Below the pieces are notes generated by a model that was not told the origin of the DNA, made no database searches, and saw only the letters and a list, made by a program, of their open reading frames with translations. From Serinicoccus marinus DSM 15273 (GTDB lineage Bacteria > Actinomycetota > Actinomycetes > Actinomycetales > Dermatophilaceae), in the NCBI RefSeq assembly GCF_008386315.1, contig NZ_CP043808.1, positions 2,170,001 to 2,234,000 on the forward strand: a stretch of DNA of 64,000 bases, written 5' to 3'. A program made the translations under genes and the position numbers. This document shows, one piece after another, positions 26,946-34,018 of this stretch (its first letter is position 1; every line of letters starts with the position of its first letter).

Positions 26946-26947
26946 CC

Positions 26948-27760
26948 ATGCCGAAGGACTACAACGTCGCGGCTAGGTTGTCCCGGTCGCTCAACGCCCT
27001 GCTGGAGCACGGCAGGGGACAGAACACCGCGGCAGTCACAGCTTGGGCCGAGGTCTGCGGACTGGACTGGCCCCACGACAAGGGCGAACTCTTACGCCGC
27101 GGGGCTCAGATGATCCTCGATGCTGATGAGATCCGCCGCCGCGTCGAAGCCCTCTCCGAAGAGGACGCCCAGTTCACGTTGCGCCACTTCGACCAGGTCG
27201 AGAAGACCGTCGCAAACTTCACGATGCTGCCTCAGAAGAACATGCAGCAGTTTTTCGCGTCGCTCGATGACGCGGGTCTGTATGGGCTGGATGTGTGCAG
27301 CCGAGCGCTTGCGCGAGAAGACCCGGAGCCGTCGCTCAGCGAAGACCGCCGGCGAGACCTGCGGTCTCAGGCGCAAGATCTGCTCGACCTGCTCGAGGAA
27401 GATGAAGGGATGGAGCCAGAGCTGCATGAGTGGCTCTTGGCCCGCACGCGCGAGATCATCCATGCGCTCGACAACTACGAGTTCTTCGGTACTAGGGCGC
27501 TGCAACGCGCTGTGGACGAGTACGTCGGCGGAGTCGTCAACCGCAGGTCCTTCTGGACTGAGTTGAAGGGAACTGATGCAGGGACGAAGGTCATGCTGCT
27601 CCTGCAGGCATGCACCTTTGCGCTTAGCGTTTGGACCGGGGTTGGAGCGCCCGCGCTGGAATCTTCGCCTATCCAGGTGATCATGATGCAGGAGATGGGA
27701 GTCGACCCAGCTCGTCCCGCCCTTGAGCAGGGTCCCTCGCCAGCAGGAGACAGCGAATAG
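26948..27760 (+). CDS. unknown helical protein with one C-terminal membrane segment
   Basis: About 270 residues (ATG at 26948; a GTG at 26942 overlapping the previous stop is equally possible). The N-terminal half is long amphipathic helix with charged heptads (RRRVEALSEEDAQFTLRHFDQVEKTVANF), the middle is acidic (LLDLLEEDEGMEPELHEWLLARTREII) and a hydrophobic stretch near residues 215-240 (KVMLLLQACTFALSVWTGVG) could span the membrane. I recognise no family. As the last gene of the operon with a nuclease-like protein, a membrane-associated effector or immunity role is conceivable, but this is inference from layout alone. Confidence 0.68.
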   Translation: MPKDYNVAARLSRSLNALLEHGRGQNTAAVTAWAEVCGLDWPHDKGELLRRGAQMILDADEIRRRVEALSEEDAQFTLRHFDQVEKTVANFTMLPQKNMQQFFASLDDAGLYGLDVCSRALAREDPEPSLSEDRRRDLRSQAQDLLDLLEEDEGMEPELHEWLLARTREIIHALDNYEFFGTRALQRAVDEYVGGVVNRRSFWTELKGTDAGTKVMLLLQACTFALSVWTGVGAPALESSPIQVIMMQEMGVDPARPALEQGPSPAGDSE

Positions 27761-27943
27761 TCGTCCCACGCCCGCAAGCTGTTACTCCTGTGACTGATGT
27801 GGCTGAAGTGACTAGCCCGGCAAGACACAAGATGTAGGGGTTACATGGATGTGGTTTCCCTACGTACGATGGAGGGGTCAGAAGCCAGACCCCATCCCAT
27901 GACGGTGGTGGGGGTGGCCTCAGAGAGGAGAGGAGGTGGAGAG

Positions 27944-28132
27944 ATGCGGTTCGTCATCGACAAGGCGCGCAACGGCCAGTACTACTGGAACTGTCACGCG
28001 CGCAACGGCGAGATCATCGCCACGAGCGAGACGTACGTCTCGAAGGTCGACGCCAAGCACAGCATCAACCTGATCATGAGTCAGGCCGGCGCGGCTGACG
28101 TGGTCGACCTGAGTGCCATGAGCAGGTACTGA
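27944..28132 (+). CDS. YegP/DUF1508-family small protein
   Basis: The 62-residue protein is one DUF1508 repeat: MRFVIDKARNGQYYWNCHARNGEIIATSETYVSKVDAKHSINLI. This beta-beta-alpha unit is found in E. coli YegP and many mobile elements; its role is unknown. A strong AGGAGGTGG site sits seven bases before the ATG at 27944. The 183 bases upstream hold no gene but do contain GTAGGG...CCCTAC arms (27833-27867) that could be part of its promoter. A long hairpin terminator follows directly. Confidence 0.85.
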   Translation: MRFVIDKARNGQYYWNCHARNGEIIATSETYVSKVDAKHSINLIMSQAGAADVVDLSAMSRY

Positions 28133-28138
28133 CAACAG

Positions 28139-28195
28139 CACGAGGCCCACGCGATCCGAAGTACTCGCAATACTTCGGAGCCGTGGGCCTTCGTG
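28139..28195 (+). terminator. long two-part hairpin terminator
   Basis: Outer arms CACGAGGCCCACG and CCGTGGGCCTTCGTG pair, and an inner stem CCGAAGTA/TACTTCGG encloses a seven-base loop. It begins seven bases after the stop of the YegP-like gene and would also face the resolvase gene from its 3' side, so it may work in both directions. Confidence 0.75.
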
Positions 28196-28252
28196 TGTCT
28201 AGAGTTGCACACCGTCCTGGTCCGATTCCAGAGTCCCGGCGCAAATGGCGTG

Positions 28253-28822
28253 TCACGAGTTCGCGTACGCGCCAGCCCCTGCCAACGCAGCATGAAGCGT
28301 CGTCCGAGCAACGCCCAGGTCACGTGCGATCCGCGACAGTGGGACGCCCGAGTCGCGACGCTCGCGCGCGCTCGCGATCTGCTCAGCCGTCAGAGCCGGC
28401 TTCCGGCCGGTGTAGACACCGCGCGCCTTGGCCTTGGCGATGCCGTCACGCTGGCGCTGCTTGATCAACGACCGCTCGAACTGAGCGATGGAGCCGAGGA
28501 CCTGCATCATGAGCGTGCTGGCGGGGTCTTCCTCGTTCGGCTTGAACGTCAGCCTCTCGGTGATGAACTCGACCGTGACGCCGTTGCCCGTCAACTCACG
28601 GACGATGGACTCCAGGTCCAGCAGCGACCGCGCCAGCCGGTCGAGCGAGTGAACCCGCACGGTGTCGCCGTCACGGGCGAACCTCAGCATCTCGTTCAGA
28701 GCGGGCCGGTCTCGGTCCTTGCCGCTGACCTTCTCGGAGAACAGCCGGTCTATGTCCAGCCCGAGCTCTTGACGCGCAAGGCTCTGGGTTTCCGTGCTTA
28801 CACGGGTGTATCCGATCAACAT
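28253..28822 (-). CDS. serine resolvase/invertase (Tn3-resolvase/Hin type)
   Basis: The 189-residue protein has the resolvase catalytic domain with nucleophile Ser9 in MLIGYTRVST, the conserved arginines in VHSLDRLARSLLDLESIVREL, the long E-helix (MMQVLGSIAQFERSLIKQRQRDGIAKAKARG) and a C-terminal helix-turn-helix (SGVPLSRIARDLGVARTTLHAAL). It can cut and rejoin DNA at paired sites near its own gene. Length is the usual one for resolvases rather than large serine integrases, so it more likely resolves multimers or inverts a segment than integrates the island. The AT-richer 28823-28930 upstream may contain its res site. Confidence 0.93.
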   Translation of the reverse strand: MLIGYTRVSTETQSLARQELGLDIDRLFSEKVSGKDRDRPALNEMLRFARDGDTVRVHSLDRLARSLLDLESIVRELTGNGVTVEFITERLTFKPNEEDPASTLMMQVLGSIAQFERSLIKQRQRDGIAKAKARGVYTGRKPALTAEQIASARERRDSGVPLSRIARDLGVARTTLHAALAGAGAYANS

Positions 28823-28960
28823 GAGTTATAGACCTCCGGACAGTTCCGATCAACAATGGCGATTTGGACTATATCCGTACAGTCTTGATCATGTTCGACT
28901 GGACTAGACCCTAAACAAACACCGTGCTAAATGACGATCTGAGCCTCCTGAGGACGTCCG
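28823..28960. promoter_or_regulatory. possible res site and resolvase promoter
   Basis: This AT-richer spacer directly upstream of the resolvase contains repeated imperfect elements (CCGGACAGTTCCGATCAAC, CCGTACAGTCTTGATCATG) arranged head to head around TTTGGACTATATCC. Resolvases bind two or three such half-site pairs next to their gene. Assignment is from position and imperfect symmetry. Confidence 0.35.
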
Positions 28961-28994
28961 GTGACAAACCGTCCAGACGCCAGCCGAACGGCCG

Positions 28995-29369
28995 TCAGTT
29001 CGTCGTCCAGCGCCCGTAGATCATCTTTAGCCACTCCTCGTGACGAACTAGACGGGTCCCCGGAGGCAGCGTTCCGTCGGCATACAGGCAGGCATGCCAG
29101 GGCCGGCACCCTCGGTGCAGGTCGATGCGGCACGTTCGGCACCGCTCGGCTGTCTCCTCGTCGCACACGATGCAGAGGTTGGGAGTGGTTTCGAGGCTTT
29201 CCGGCGGGGATGGTCTGGTCCAGTACCCCCTTCCAATGGTCGAACTCTCCAAAGCTATGCACGTCTTCGCGTGCTCGTTGCCGCACTCAGGAGTGAAGTG
29301 CACCGCTTCGCCGCAATCCTGAAAGCAGCCCGTTCTCGCAACCTCACCGCATGCTGCACACTTCCGCAT
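28995..29369 (-). CDS. Cys/His-rich zinc-binding protein, unknown
   Basis: The 124-residue protein has 14 Cys in paired spacing: MRKCAACGEVARTGCFQDCGEAVHF, CGNEHAKTC, then CIVCDEETAERCRTCRIDLHRGCRPWHAC. The alternating C-x2-C and C/H pairs are like RING/PHD-type or multiple zinc-ribbon modules that bind nucleic acid or protein. No matching named family comes to mind. An alternative overlapping frame (28927-29286) has no such regularity, so I prefer this one. It lies between the resolvase and the iteron region of the island. Confidence 0.65.
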   Translation of the reverse strand: MRKCAACGEVARTGCFQDCGEAVHFTPECGNEHAKTCIALESSTIGRGYWTRPSPPESLETTPNLCIVCDEETAERCRTCRIDLHRGCRPWHACLYADGTLPPGTRLVRHEEWLKMIYGRWTTN

Positions 29370-29415
29370 CTTTCGTTTATCTCACGGGTTGACAGTTCTT
29401 CTCGTTGAGCCTTTT

Positions 29416-29684
29416 GGAAGTTGGCCCCCTTCTAGAAAGGGGGGCCAACTTCCACTGGGGTCGGGAACTGGGCTTCTACTGGGCCTTCCACAGGGCTTGA
29501 CCTGCAACAATGGCACTCAGGGGGCACCCGGAAACTGGGCTTCCAACGGGCTTTCCACTGGGCTTGGGCCGATTCGGCTTCCACTGGGCCCGTGGAAGCG
29601 CCGGTTGCAGGGCCTTGACCTGCAAAAACGCCCAGTCTCCAGAGCTTCCACTGGGCTCCAACGGCGAATCAGCTTCCATTGGGC
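29416..29684. repeat. iteron-like repeats and large hairpin, putative replication origin
   Basis: Eight copies or near-copies of the 12-mer CTTCCACTGGGC start at 29449, 29473, 29484, 29540, 29551, 29578, 29645 and 29673 (with one or two changes in some). A 14-bp-arm hairpin, GGAAGTTGGCCCCC with its complement, covers 29416-29454. CTTGACCTGCAA occurs at 29495 and 29614, and again at 32791 upstream of the 128-residue gene. Direct repeats next to a RepA-like gene are how iteron origins are built. The last repeat runs into the 3' end of the RepA-like gene. Confidence 0.7.
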
Positions 29685-30673
29685 CGATACCTCTTCGCGA
29701 TGCGGCCACCGCTGGTGTTGTGCCCACCGGCGACCTCCTGGACCCGCTCGGCCATGGCTCGCAGGCGCGAGCGGACCGTCTTGGACGACAGACCCGTCAT
29801 GTTGACGATCTCGTCCACCGTCAGACCCGAGGTTTCCGCCATGCCAAGAGCGGCCTCGACGCTGAGCCGGACCGGCGCGGTGTGCAACCGAGAGCGCCCC
29901 GGGACGTGATCGTGGACGAAGTCCACCGGCCCGACCGTGTCGGCGGGCTGCTTCACGTGATGCATCGTCACTTCGTCCGAGCCAGGTTCGCCCTCGAGGA
30001 CGGCCACCGACCCGAGGCCTGACGTCAACCAGGTCGAGCCGTAGATCGAGTCCAGAGTCACCTCGCGACGGCTGTCGCTGGACGCCTTGCGCTGGTGATG
30101 GAGCAACAGCACGTCGATGTCGTCCGCGATCAACGACTGGCACGCGAGGTTGATGGCTGATCCGACTTCATCGGTGTTGACGCCCGGGGCCAAGTCCTTC
30201 ACCGAGTCGATGACCACGACCGACACGTCTGCGCAGACGCTGTGTACCCAGGCCAGCAGATCACCCTTGACGAGTGGGTCAACCGGCAGCGGGCCTCGCC
30301 AGACGTGCAGCCGGTCGTTGAGCAGATCGCGGCTTTCCTCTCGGACCATGCGCCGGAACGACCGCGCAGCCTGACGTGGGCGGTCCATCGCCAGGTACAA
30401 GATCCGGCCCGCACGCGGCGTCACGGGCATGCCGAGAAGCTCAGGAGGTGCGACGCCCACCATCGCGAGCACGAGTTGCTGCGCAAGAGTGGTCTTCCCG
30501 AGTCCTTGGTGCCCCGCGACCATGAAGGCTTCGCCTTCTGCCCACAGGACGTGCTGACCGTTGCCCCACAGCGCGGGTACTTCGTCTGGCTCGTCCAAGA
30601 TGAACGAGCCGCCTGGGACCGCCCGACGCAGTTGCTCCGCCATGTGGGCTGCTTCCTGTTCCGTGACGCTCAT
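29669..30673 (-). CDS. RepA-like AAA/RecA-fold ATPase, replication helicase
   Basis: The 334-residue protein has a RecA-type ATPase core: Walker A GHQGLGKTTLAQQ near residue 52, Walker B VSVVVIDSVKDLAPG, and the sensor-like DIDVLLLHHQRKASSD. This matches the RSF1010 RepA / AAA_25 group of hexameric replicative helicases of plasmids and phages. The C-terminus adds a winged-helix segment (GLTVDEIVNMTGLSSKTVRSRLRAM) for DNA binding. The start at 30673 overlaps the primase-polymerase stop (ATGA), so the two are coupled. With the adjoining repeats and the primase it forms a replication module; loading at the iterons is inference. Confidence 0.85.
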   Translation of the reverse strand: MSVTEQEAAHMAEQLRRAVPGGSFILDEPDEVPALWGNGQHVLWAEGEAFMVAGHQGLGKTTLAQQLVLAMVGVAPPELLGMPVTPRAGRILYLAMDRPRQAARSFRRMVREESRDLLNDRLHVWRGPLPVDPLVKGDLLAWVHSVCADVSVVVIDSVKDLAPGVNTDEVGSAINLACQSLIADDIDVLLLHHQRKASSDSRREVTLDSIYGSTWLTSGLGSVAVLEGEPGSDEVTMHHVKQPADTVGPVDFVHDHVPGRSRLHTAPVRLSVEAALGMAETSGLTVDEIVNMTGLSSKTVRSRLRAMAERVQEVAGGHNTSGGRIAKRYRPNGS

Positions 30674-31590
30674 AGCTGAGGCCTCCAATCCGGGATGACC
30701 TCACGAGCGCGCCGCCTCGAGGCGGACTCGTAAGCCTTGACGACCTCTGCCCACGGGAACGGGTGCGGCTCCTGCGCCGTGACCTGCCAAGCGCGGTAGA
30801 GCGTGCCGATTGCGACGTCGTAGGTGTCACCCAGCAGGCGCCACGACAGCCGATACGCGTCCTTGTTGCGGGAGCCGGAGAACCACCCGAAGCCGCGCTC
30901 GACAAACTCATGCGTCGCCGGGAGGCCTCCAGAGGCCCCCAGGCTGGACCCGCCGTTGAACTGGCCACGGTCGCCGTCCAAAGCCGCCAGGAGGACGTCT
31001 GGCACCACCGGCAGGGTCTCGAAAGGCACCCGCCAGCGGTAGGCGACGCCGTTGACCGACGAGGGCGGCGCAGCCACGTAGGTCCCGTCTGCCTTGACAT
31101 CAACACCCGGCAGCCAAGGGCCCATGCGAACAGGTCGATCGGCTCGCCAGTAGTAGTGAAGACCGCCGCCGGTGGGTGTCTCAACACACGGCACGTCGCT
31201 GAGGTCGACGCCATGATCTGAGCACCAGCCCTGGAATGCCGATACGCCATCGCGCCCCGACAGCAGATCACCCAGGTTGACTGAGGCGGTGCCGGACGGC
31301 GGGAGCAGCGGCTCACTCCCGTGACGGTCGCAGTCGATCACGAGAAGCCGCGACGGCATCCCCGTGATAATCCCGACGTTGGAGTCGGCGAACTTGCTCC
31401 ACCACAGGTCGATCATCCGCGGATCGTGCTGACCGACGAATGGCCGATCACCGTCTCTGCGGAAAGACCAACCGGACTTCAGCACGGGATGGGGCGCCTT
31501 CGGCCGGGTTCCATTTCGCGACCCGAGCGGAAGTAGCGAGAATCCTTGTCCTGCATACCCCAGAGCGGAGTCTCTAGTAGAATCCTTCAT
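30670..31590 (-). CDS. archaeo-eukaryotic-type primase-polymerase (Prim-Pol)
   Basis: The 306-residue protein opens with ALGYAGQGFSLLPLGSRNGTRPKAPH, the standard beginning of bifunctional primase/polymerase domains. It then has WWSKFADSNVGIITGMPSRLLVIDCDRHG, carrying the catalytic D-x-D, then VETPTGGGLHYYW (the conserved His) and GPWLPGVDVKADGTYVAAPPS. All the active-site residues of the AEP family seem present. It would lay primers for the helicase gene downstream, which it overlaps. The C-terminal 80 residues are a helical extension without clear similarity. AAGGA lies at the right distance from the ATG at 31590. Confidence 0.9.
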   Translation of the reverse strand: MKDSTRDSALGYAGQGFSLLPLGSRNGTRPKAPHPVLKSGWSFRRDGDRPFVGQHDPRMIDLWWSKFADSNVGIITGMPSRLLVIDCDRHGSEPLLPPSGTASVNLGDLLSGRDGVSAFQGWCSDHGVDLSDVPCVETPTGGGLHYYWRADRPVRMGPWLPGVDVKADGTYVAAPPSSVNGVAYRWRVPFETLPVVPDVLLAALDGDRGQFNGGSSLGASGGLPATHEFVERGFGWFSGSRNKDAYRLSWRLLGDTYDVAIGTLYRAWQVTAQEPHPFPWAEVVKAYESASRRRAREVIPDWRPQL

Positions 31591-31645
31591 GTACCGGATT
31601 CCTTATCTGAGGTCTGGTTAGTGGAATGCACCTTCCGCACCGCTT

Positions 31646-31674
31646 CGCCCTCGGTGACACCGTCGCCGAGGGCG
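31646..31674 (-). terminator. hairpin terminator
   Basis: CGCCCTCGG and CCGAGGGCG form a perfect 9-bp stem with an 11-base loop, ten bases beyond the stop of the 184-residue gene. It separates that gene from the primase promoter. Confidence 0.7.
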
Positions 31675-31683
31675 ATGCTGTTC

Positions 31684-32238
31684 TCAGAACGTGAGTGCAT
31701 GGACGTCCACCTCCAGATGCTTCACCGAGCAGGCCCGGCACAGGCGGATGTAGTAGTGGTTCAGGAAGGACGGGTAGACGTTCCACTGAAGGTGGACGTA
31801 CCGACCCCGCTCGTCGCCGCAAACGGTGCACAGGGTCGCGTCACCGAAACGGTCGATCTCGGCCATGTCCCGCGCATGCGAGTGAGTCACCAGTTGGGGG
31901 ATTGCGAAGTGCCGTTCGTCCTCACCGAAGAGGTTCGCCACGTGTTCCGTCACAGGCATCAGCTCCAGCTCGCGCATGAACGCGTCCTTGTCGCTCAACG
32001 TCCACCCGACTGCCGCCCCATTCTTGAGAGCCAGCCGGGCAACGCGAGCCATGAACTCGAAGCGCTTCTCGGACCAGAAGATGCCTGGCCCTTCACCATT
32101 CAGCCGGACGGCGGCAGCCCGGAAGTAGCCGCTATCTCTGGCTCGCGCGATGTCGGTCTCCAACATCTCCTCACGCGTCAAGCCAGCGTCGTACTGCTGC
32201 TTCGCGAGGGCGATGAACTCGCTGTAGATCCTCATCAC
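31684..32238 (-). CDS. unknown island protein with C-terminal zinc-ribbon-like motif
   Basis: The 184-residue protein is helical for most of its length (EFIALAKQQYDAGLTREEMLETDIARARDSGYF) and ends with LCTVCGDERGRYVHLQW...IRLCRACSVKHLEV, two C-x2-C pairs that suggest one zinc ribbon. It overlaps the HTH gene at its start by four bases, so they share a transcript. I know of no named family; the length and layout are typical of accessory proteins in actinobacterial integrative plasmids. DNA or RNA binding through the ribbon is inferred only. Confidence 0.65.
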   Translation of the reverse strand: MMRIYSEFIALAKQQYDAGLTREEMLETDIARARDSGYFRAAAVRLNGEGPGIFWSEKRFEFMARVARLALKNGAAVGWTLSDKDAFMRELELMPVTEHVANLFGEDERHFAIPQLVTHSHARDMAEIDRFGDATLCTVCGDERGRYVHLQWNVYPSFLNHYYIRLCRACSVKHLEVDVHALTF

Positions 32239-32507
32239 CGAGCCACCGCCTCGACGTCCGCGGTCGCCCTGGCTGCCCGCTTGGAGTCGTACGGCTCCTT
32301 CAACATCTCCGGCGTGAACAGGACGGTGACGGAGGTGCCAAGCAGCTGCGGCAGCCGCTCACGGACCGCGTCCGAGGGGCGTACGCGGCCCTTGAGGACG
32401 TTCGACAGGTGGATGAAGGGGACGCCGATGGCGGCGGCCGCCTGACGCGTCGTGTAGCGCTGCTGCGACATGATGACGCGCGCTGGCTGCGTGCCTTGGT
32501 TTTGCAT
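32235..32507 (-). CDS. small helix-turn-helix regulator
   Basis: The 90-residue protein contains MSQQRYTTRQAAAAIGVPFIHLSNVLKGRVRPSDAVRERLPQLLGTSVTVLFT, a helix-turn-helix of XRE/excisionase character: TTRQAAAAIGV is the first helix and turn, SNVLKGR the recognition helix. The start at 32507 has GGAG at a good distance; the inner ATG at 32471 is an alternative. It leads the minus-strand replication transcript and faces the plus-strand gene at 32890 across a 382-base spacer, the classic position for a repressor that controls both directions. Confidence 0.75.
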   Translation of the reverse strand: MQNQGTQPARVIMSQQRYTTRQAAAAIGVPFIHLSNVLKGRVRPSDAVRERLPQLLGTSVTVLFTPEMLKEPYDSKRAARATADVEAVAR

Positions 32508-32889
32508 GGGAACTCCAGACAGATGGGTCTTGCACCTGTCGCTGGAGTTCTGGCCGGTACGTCCTGCGCGCCATGCGCGCCTTCTCCGGCGGTCCGAACT
32601 CGGGGTCTGACCTCGAACGGTTCCCGCATCGCTCACGAGGCTGGTGTGGACACCCCGCCGAGCATTCTCAGCGTGCGACGTGCGGACTTGCAAGGTGCCT
32701 AGTCGGCTCCGGGTCCGCCCGTCGTAAGACCAATAGTAGCCCCGCCCGGGGCCAGAACCGAGCAGCAGGTCACCCCCACTGACGTCGAGCCTTGACCTGC
32801 AACTTCACCCGGTCGGTTGACATCGAACACTTGTGCGGATTCGATCTGGACTCGAACGGACCGGAGGTACCGGTTCGGGAGAGGATAGC
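32508..32889. promoter_or_regulatory. divergent promoter region of the island
   Basis: No gene fits this spacer between the HTH gene and the plus-strand gene at 32890. It contains GGTTGACATCG (a -35-like TTGACA at 32818) ahead of the plus-strand gene, the repeat CTTGACCTGCAA at 32791 that also occurs twice in the iteron region, and CCCCGCCCGGGG. It is the natural operator site for the HTH protein. Confidence 0.5.
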
Positions 32890-33276
32890 ATGACCACCAC
32901 CGACAAGTCGACCGCCACCCGCCGCACCGCCGGTGCAAAGAAGTCCGCGCCGGCGCCGAAGTCAACCGCGCCCAAGCCGGAGGTGGACCTGACGCGCAAG
33001 ACGCCGCATGGCACGAAGTACCGCGTGGCTCGCACTGGCACCGCTGAAGTGAAGTCGGACTCGCCGTGGGTGGCCGTCTGCCTCGACCACGGCAAGCACG
33101 CCGGAGCCAAGTCGCTCAAGGAAGCGTGCCTGCTTGGCACGAAGGGGCGCACCGCCGAGTGGTGCCCCGCCTGCAAGCGCCTGGTCACGAAGGCTGAGAA
33201 GCCCACTGAGACGTCGAAGTCGTCCGGACGGCCAACTACCCGCGCTAACCGGTCCGAGGCCGCTGAGGAGGACTGA
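32890..33276 (+). CDS. basic island protein with Cys motif
   Basis: The 128-residue protein starts at ATG 32890 after GAGAGGA. It has a Lys/Ala/Thr/Pro-rich flexible N-terminus (residues 1-40), a compact middle starting DLTRKTPHGTKYRVARTG, and CLDHGKHAGAKSLKEAC ... WCPACKRL, which offers a possible zinc site (two Cys plus C-x2-C and His). The C-terminus is again charged and disordered. Lys-rich small proteins of this type occur in actinobacterial plasmids and phages and may bind nucleic acid. No function can be named. Confidence 0.65.
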   Translation: MTTTDKSTATRRTAGAKKSAPAPKSTAPKPEVDLTRKTPHGTKYRVARTGTAEVKSDSPWVAVCLDHGKHAGAKSLKEACLLGTKGRTAEWCPACKRLVTKAEKPTETSKSSGRPTTRANRSEAAEED

Positions 33277-33398
33277 AAGGACGCAGAGGCGAGCCGGCAC
33301 TAACCTCTCGGAGCTATGGCTTGACCTATGAAGAGCCATGGCTCATACTTGTCTGTATGGCGCCGCAACCCTGCGGCGCTCCCTCGAGAGGAAGTAGC

Positions 33399-33833
33399 AT
33401 GAACAGTCAAAATGTCACCGTCCTTGTCCCGAGCGACAGGATCGCGGCCTTCTACGCGGCCTTCGCTCGTTGGCTCGAGGATGGGTCCGAGATGGCCCAG
33501 GAGGCCTCTTCGGTCTCTACGAGTGTTTGGACGGACGGCGACGAGACGTTGGCCGCTGAGGTCTGGAGCAAGTTCACCGTGGCCGCGCGCAAGGTCTTCG
33601 ACGTCATGATCGACAACCCGGGAAAGCACTACGGGAGCGAGCGGCTCGCTGAGCTGGCGGGCCTGGAGACCATGTACATGCTGGCCGGGATGGTGTCGTG
33701 GCCCAAGAAGCACTGCGAGCGCGCGGGTAAGGAGCCGCTGTTCAGGACGCACAGCCTCTCGACCGGCGGGTCCAACTACTGGATGGAGGAGACGACCGCT
33801 CGCGTCTTCAGGGAGGCGCGCGATATGGCCTGA
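33399..33833 (+). CDS. unknown protein with winged-helix-like core
   Basis: The 144-residue protein starts at ATG 33399 after GAGAGGAAG. The middle (AEVWSKFTVAARKVFDVMIDNPGKHYGSERLAELAGLETMYMLAGMVSWPKKHCERAGKEPLF) reads as a winged-helix domain: a helix, a turn of the type NPGKHYG, a recognition-like helix and a wing. Such proteins occur scattered in actinobacterial mobile DNA. It ends just before a strong terminator. DNA binding is inference. Confidence 0.65.
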   Translation: MNSQNVTVLVPSDRIAAFYAAFARWLEDGSEMAQEASSVSTSVWTDGDETLAAEVWSKFTVAARKVFDVMIDNPGKHYGSERLAELAGLETMYMLAGMVSWPKKHCERAGKEPLFRTHSLSTGGSNYWMEETTARVFREARDMA

Positions 33834-33850
33834 GGCGGCGTGGCGACAAG

Positions 33851-33887
33851 CAAGGACCCCCGGTATCCGAAGTACCGGGGGTCCTTG
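33851..33887 (+). terminator. 15-bp-stem terminator
   Basis: CAAGGACCCCCGGTA pairs perfectly with TACCGGGGGTCCTTG around a seven-base loop, 18 bases after the stop of the 144-residue gene. It shares the loop bases TCCGAAG with the hairpin at 28139-28195. It is one of the strongest hairpins in the window. Confidence 0.85.
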
Positions 33888-33898
33888 CATGTCGCAGG

Positions 33899-34018
33899 CT
33901 ACTCAGCGCCTTCCGGCTTCTGAGGATTCGCCCCGTACGCGCTCCAGGACGGCGCGCGCTTCTGGTCATTCAGCGTCGCAAACATCACTCGCCGTAGCTC
34001 AGCACCCTCACCCTTACG
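33899..34018 (-). pseudogene. 3' fragment of an unknown gene cut by the ISL3 element
   Basis: The minus-strand frame reads out of the left inverted repeat of the insertion sequence and gives about 40 residues (RKGEGAELRRVMFATLNDQ...PQKPEGAE) before a stop. It looks like the C-terminus of a gene whose 5' portion is now missing: beyond the right end of the element the same frame is not recovered. Assignment as a gene remnant is tentative. Confidence 0.35.

Noticed and set aside
28215-28245. tRNA 3'-end-like sequence (CTGGTCCGATTCCAGAG), possible attachment site
   Set aside because: The T-arm stem has only four pairs, no other tRNA arms are found upstream and no tyrosine integrase is in the island.
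28927-29286. Alternative minus-strand ORF overlapping the Cys-rich gene
   Set aside because: Lacks the regular Cys pairs and any motif; the frame of 28995-29369 is better supported.
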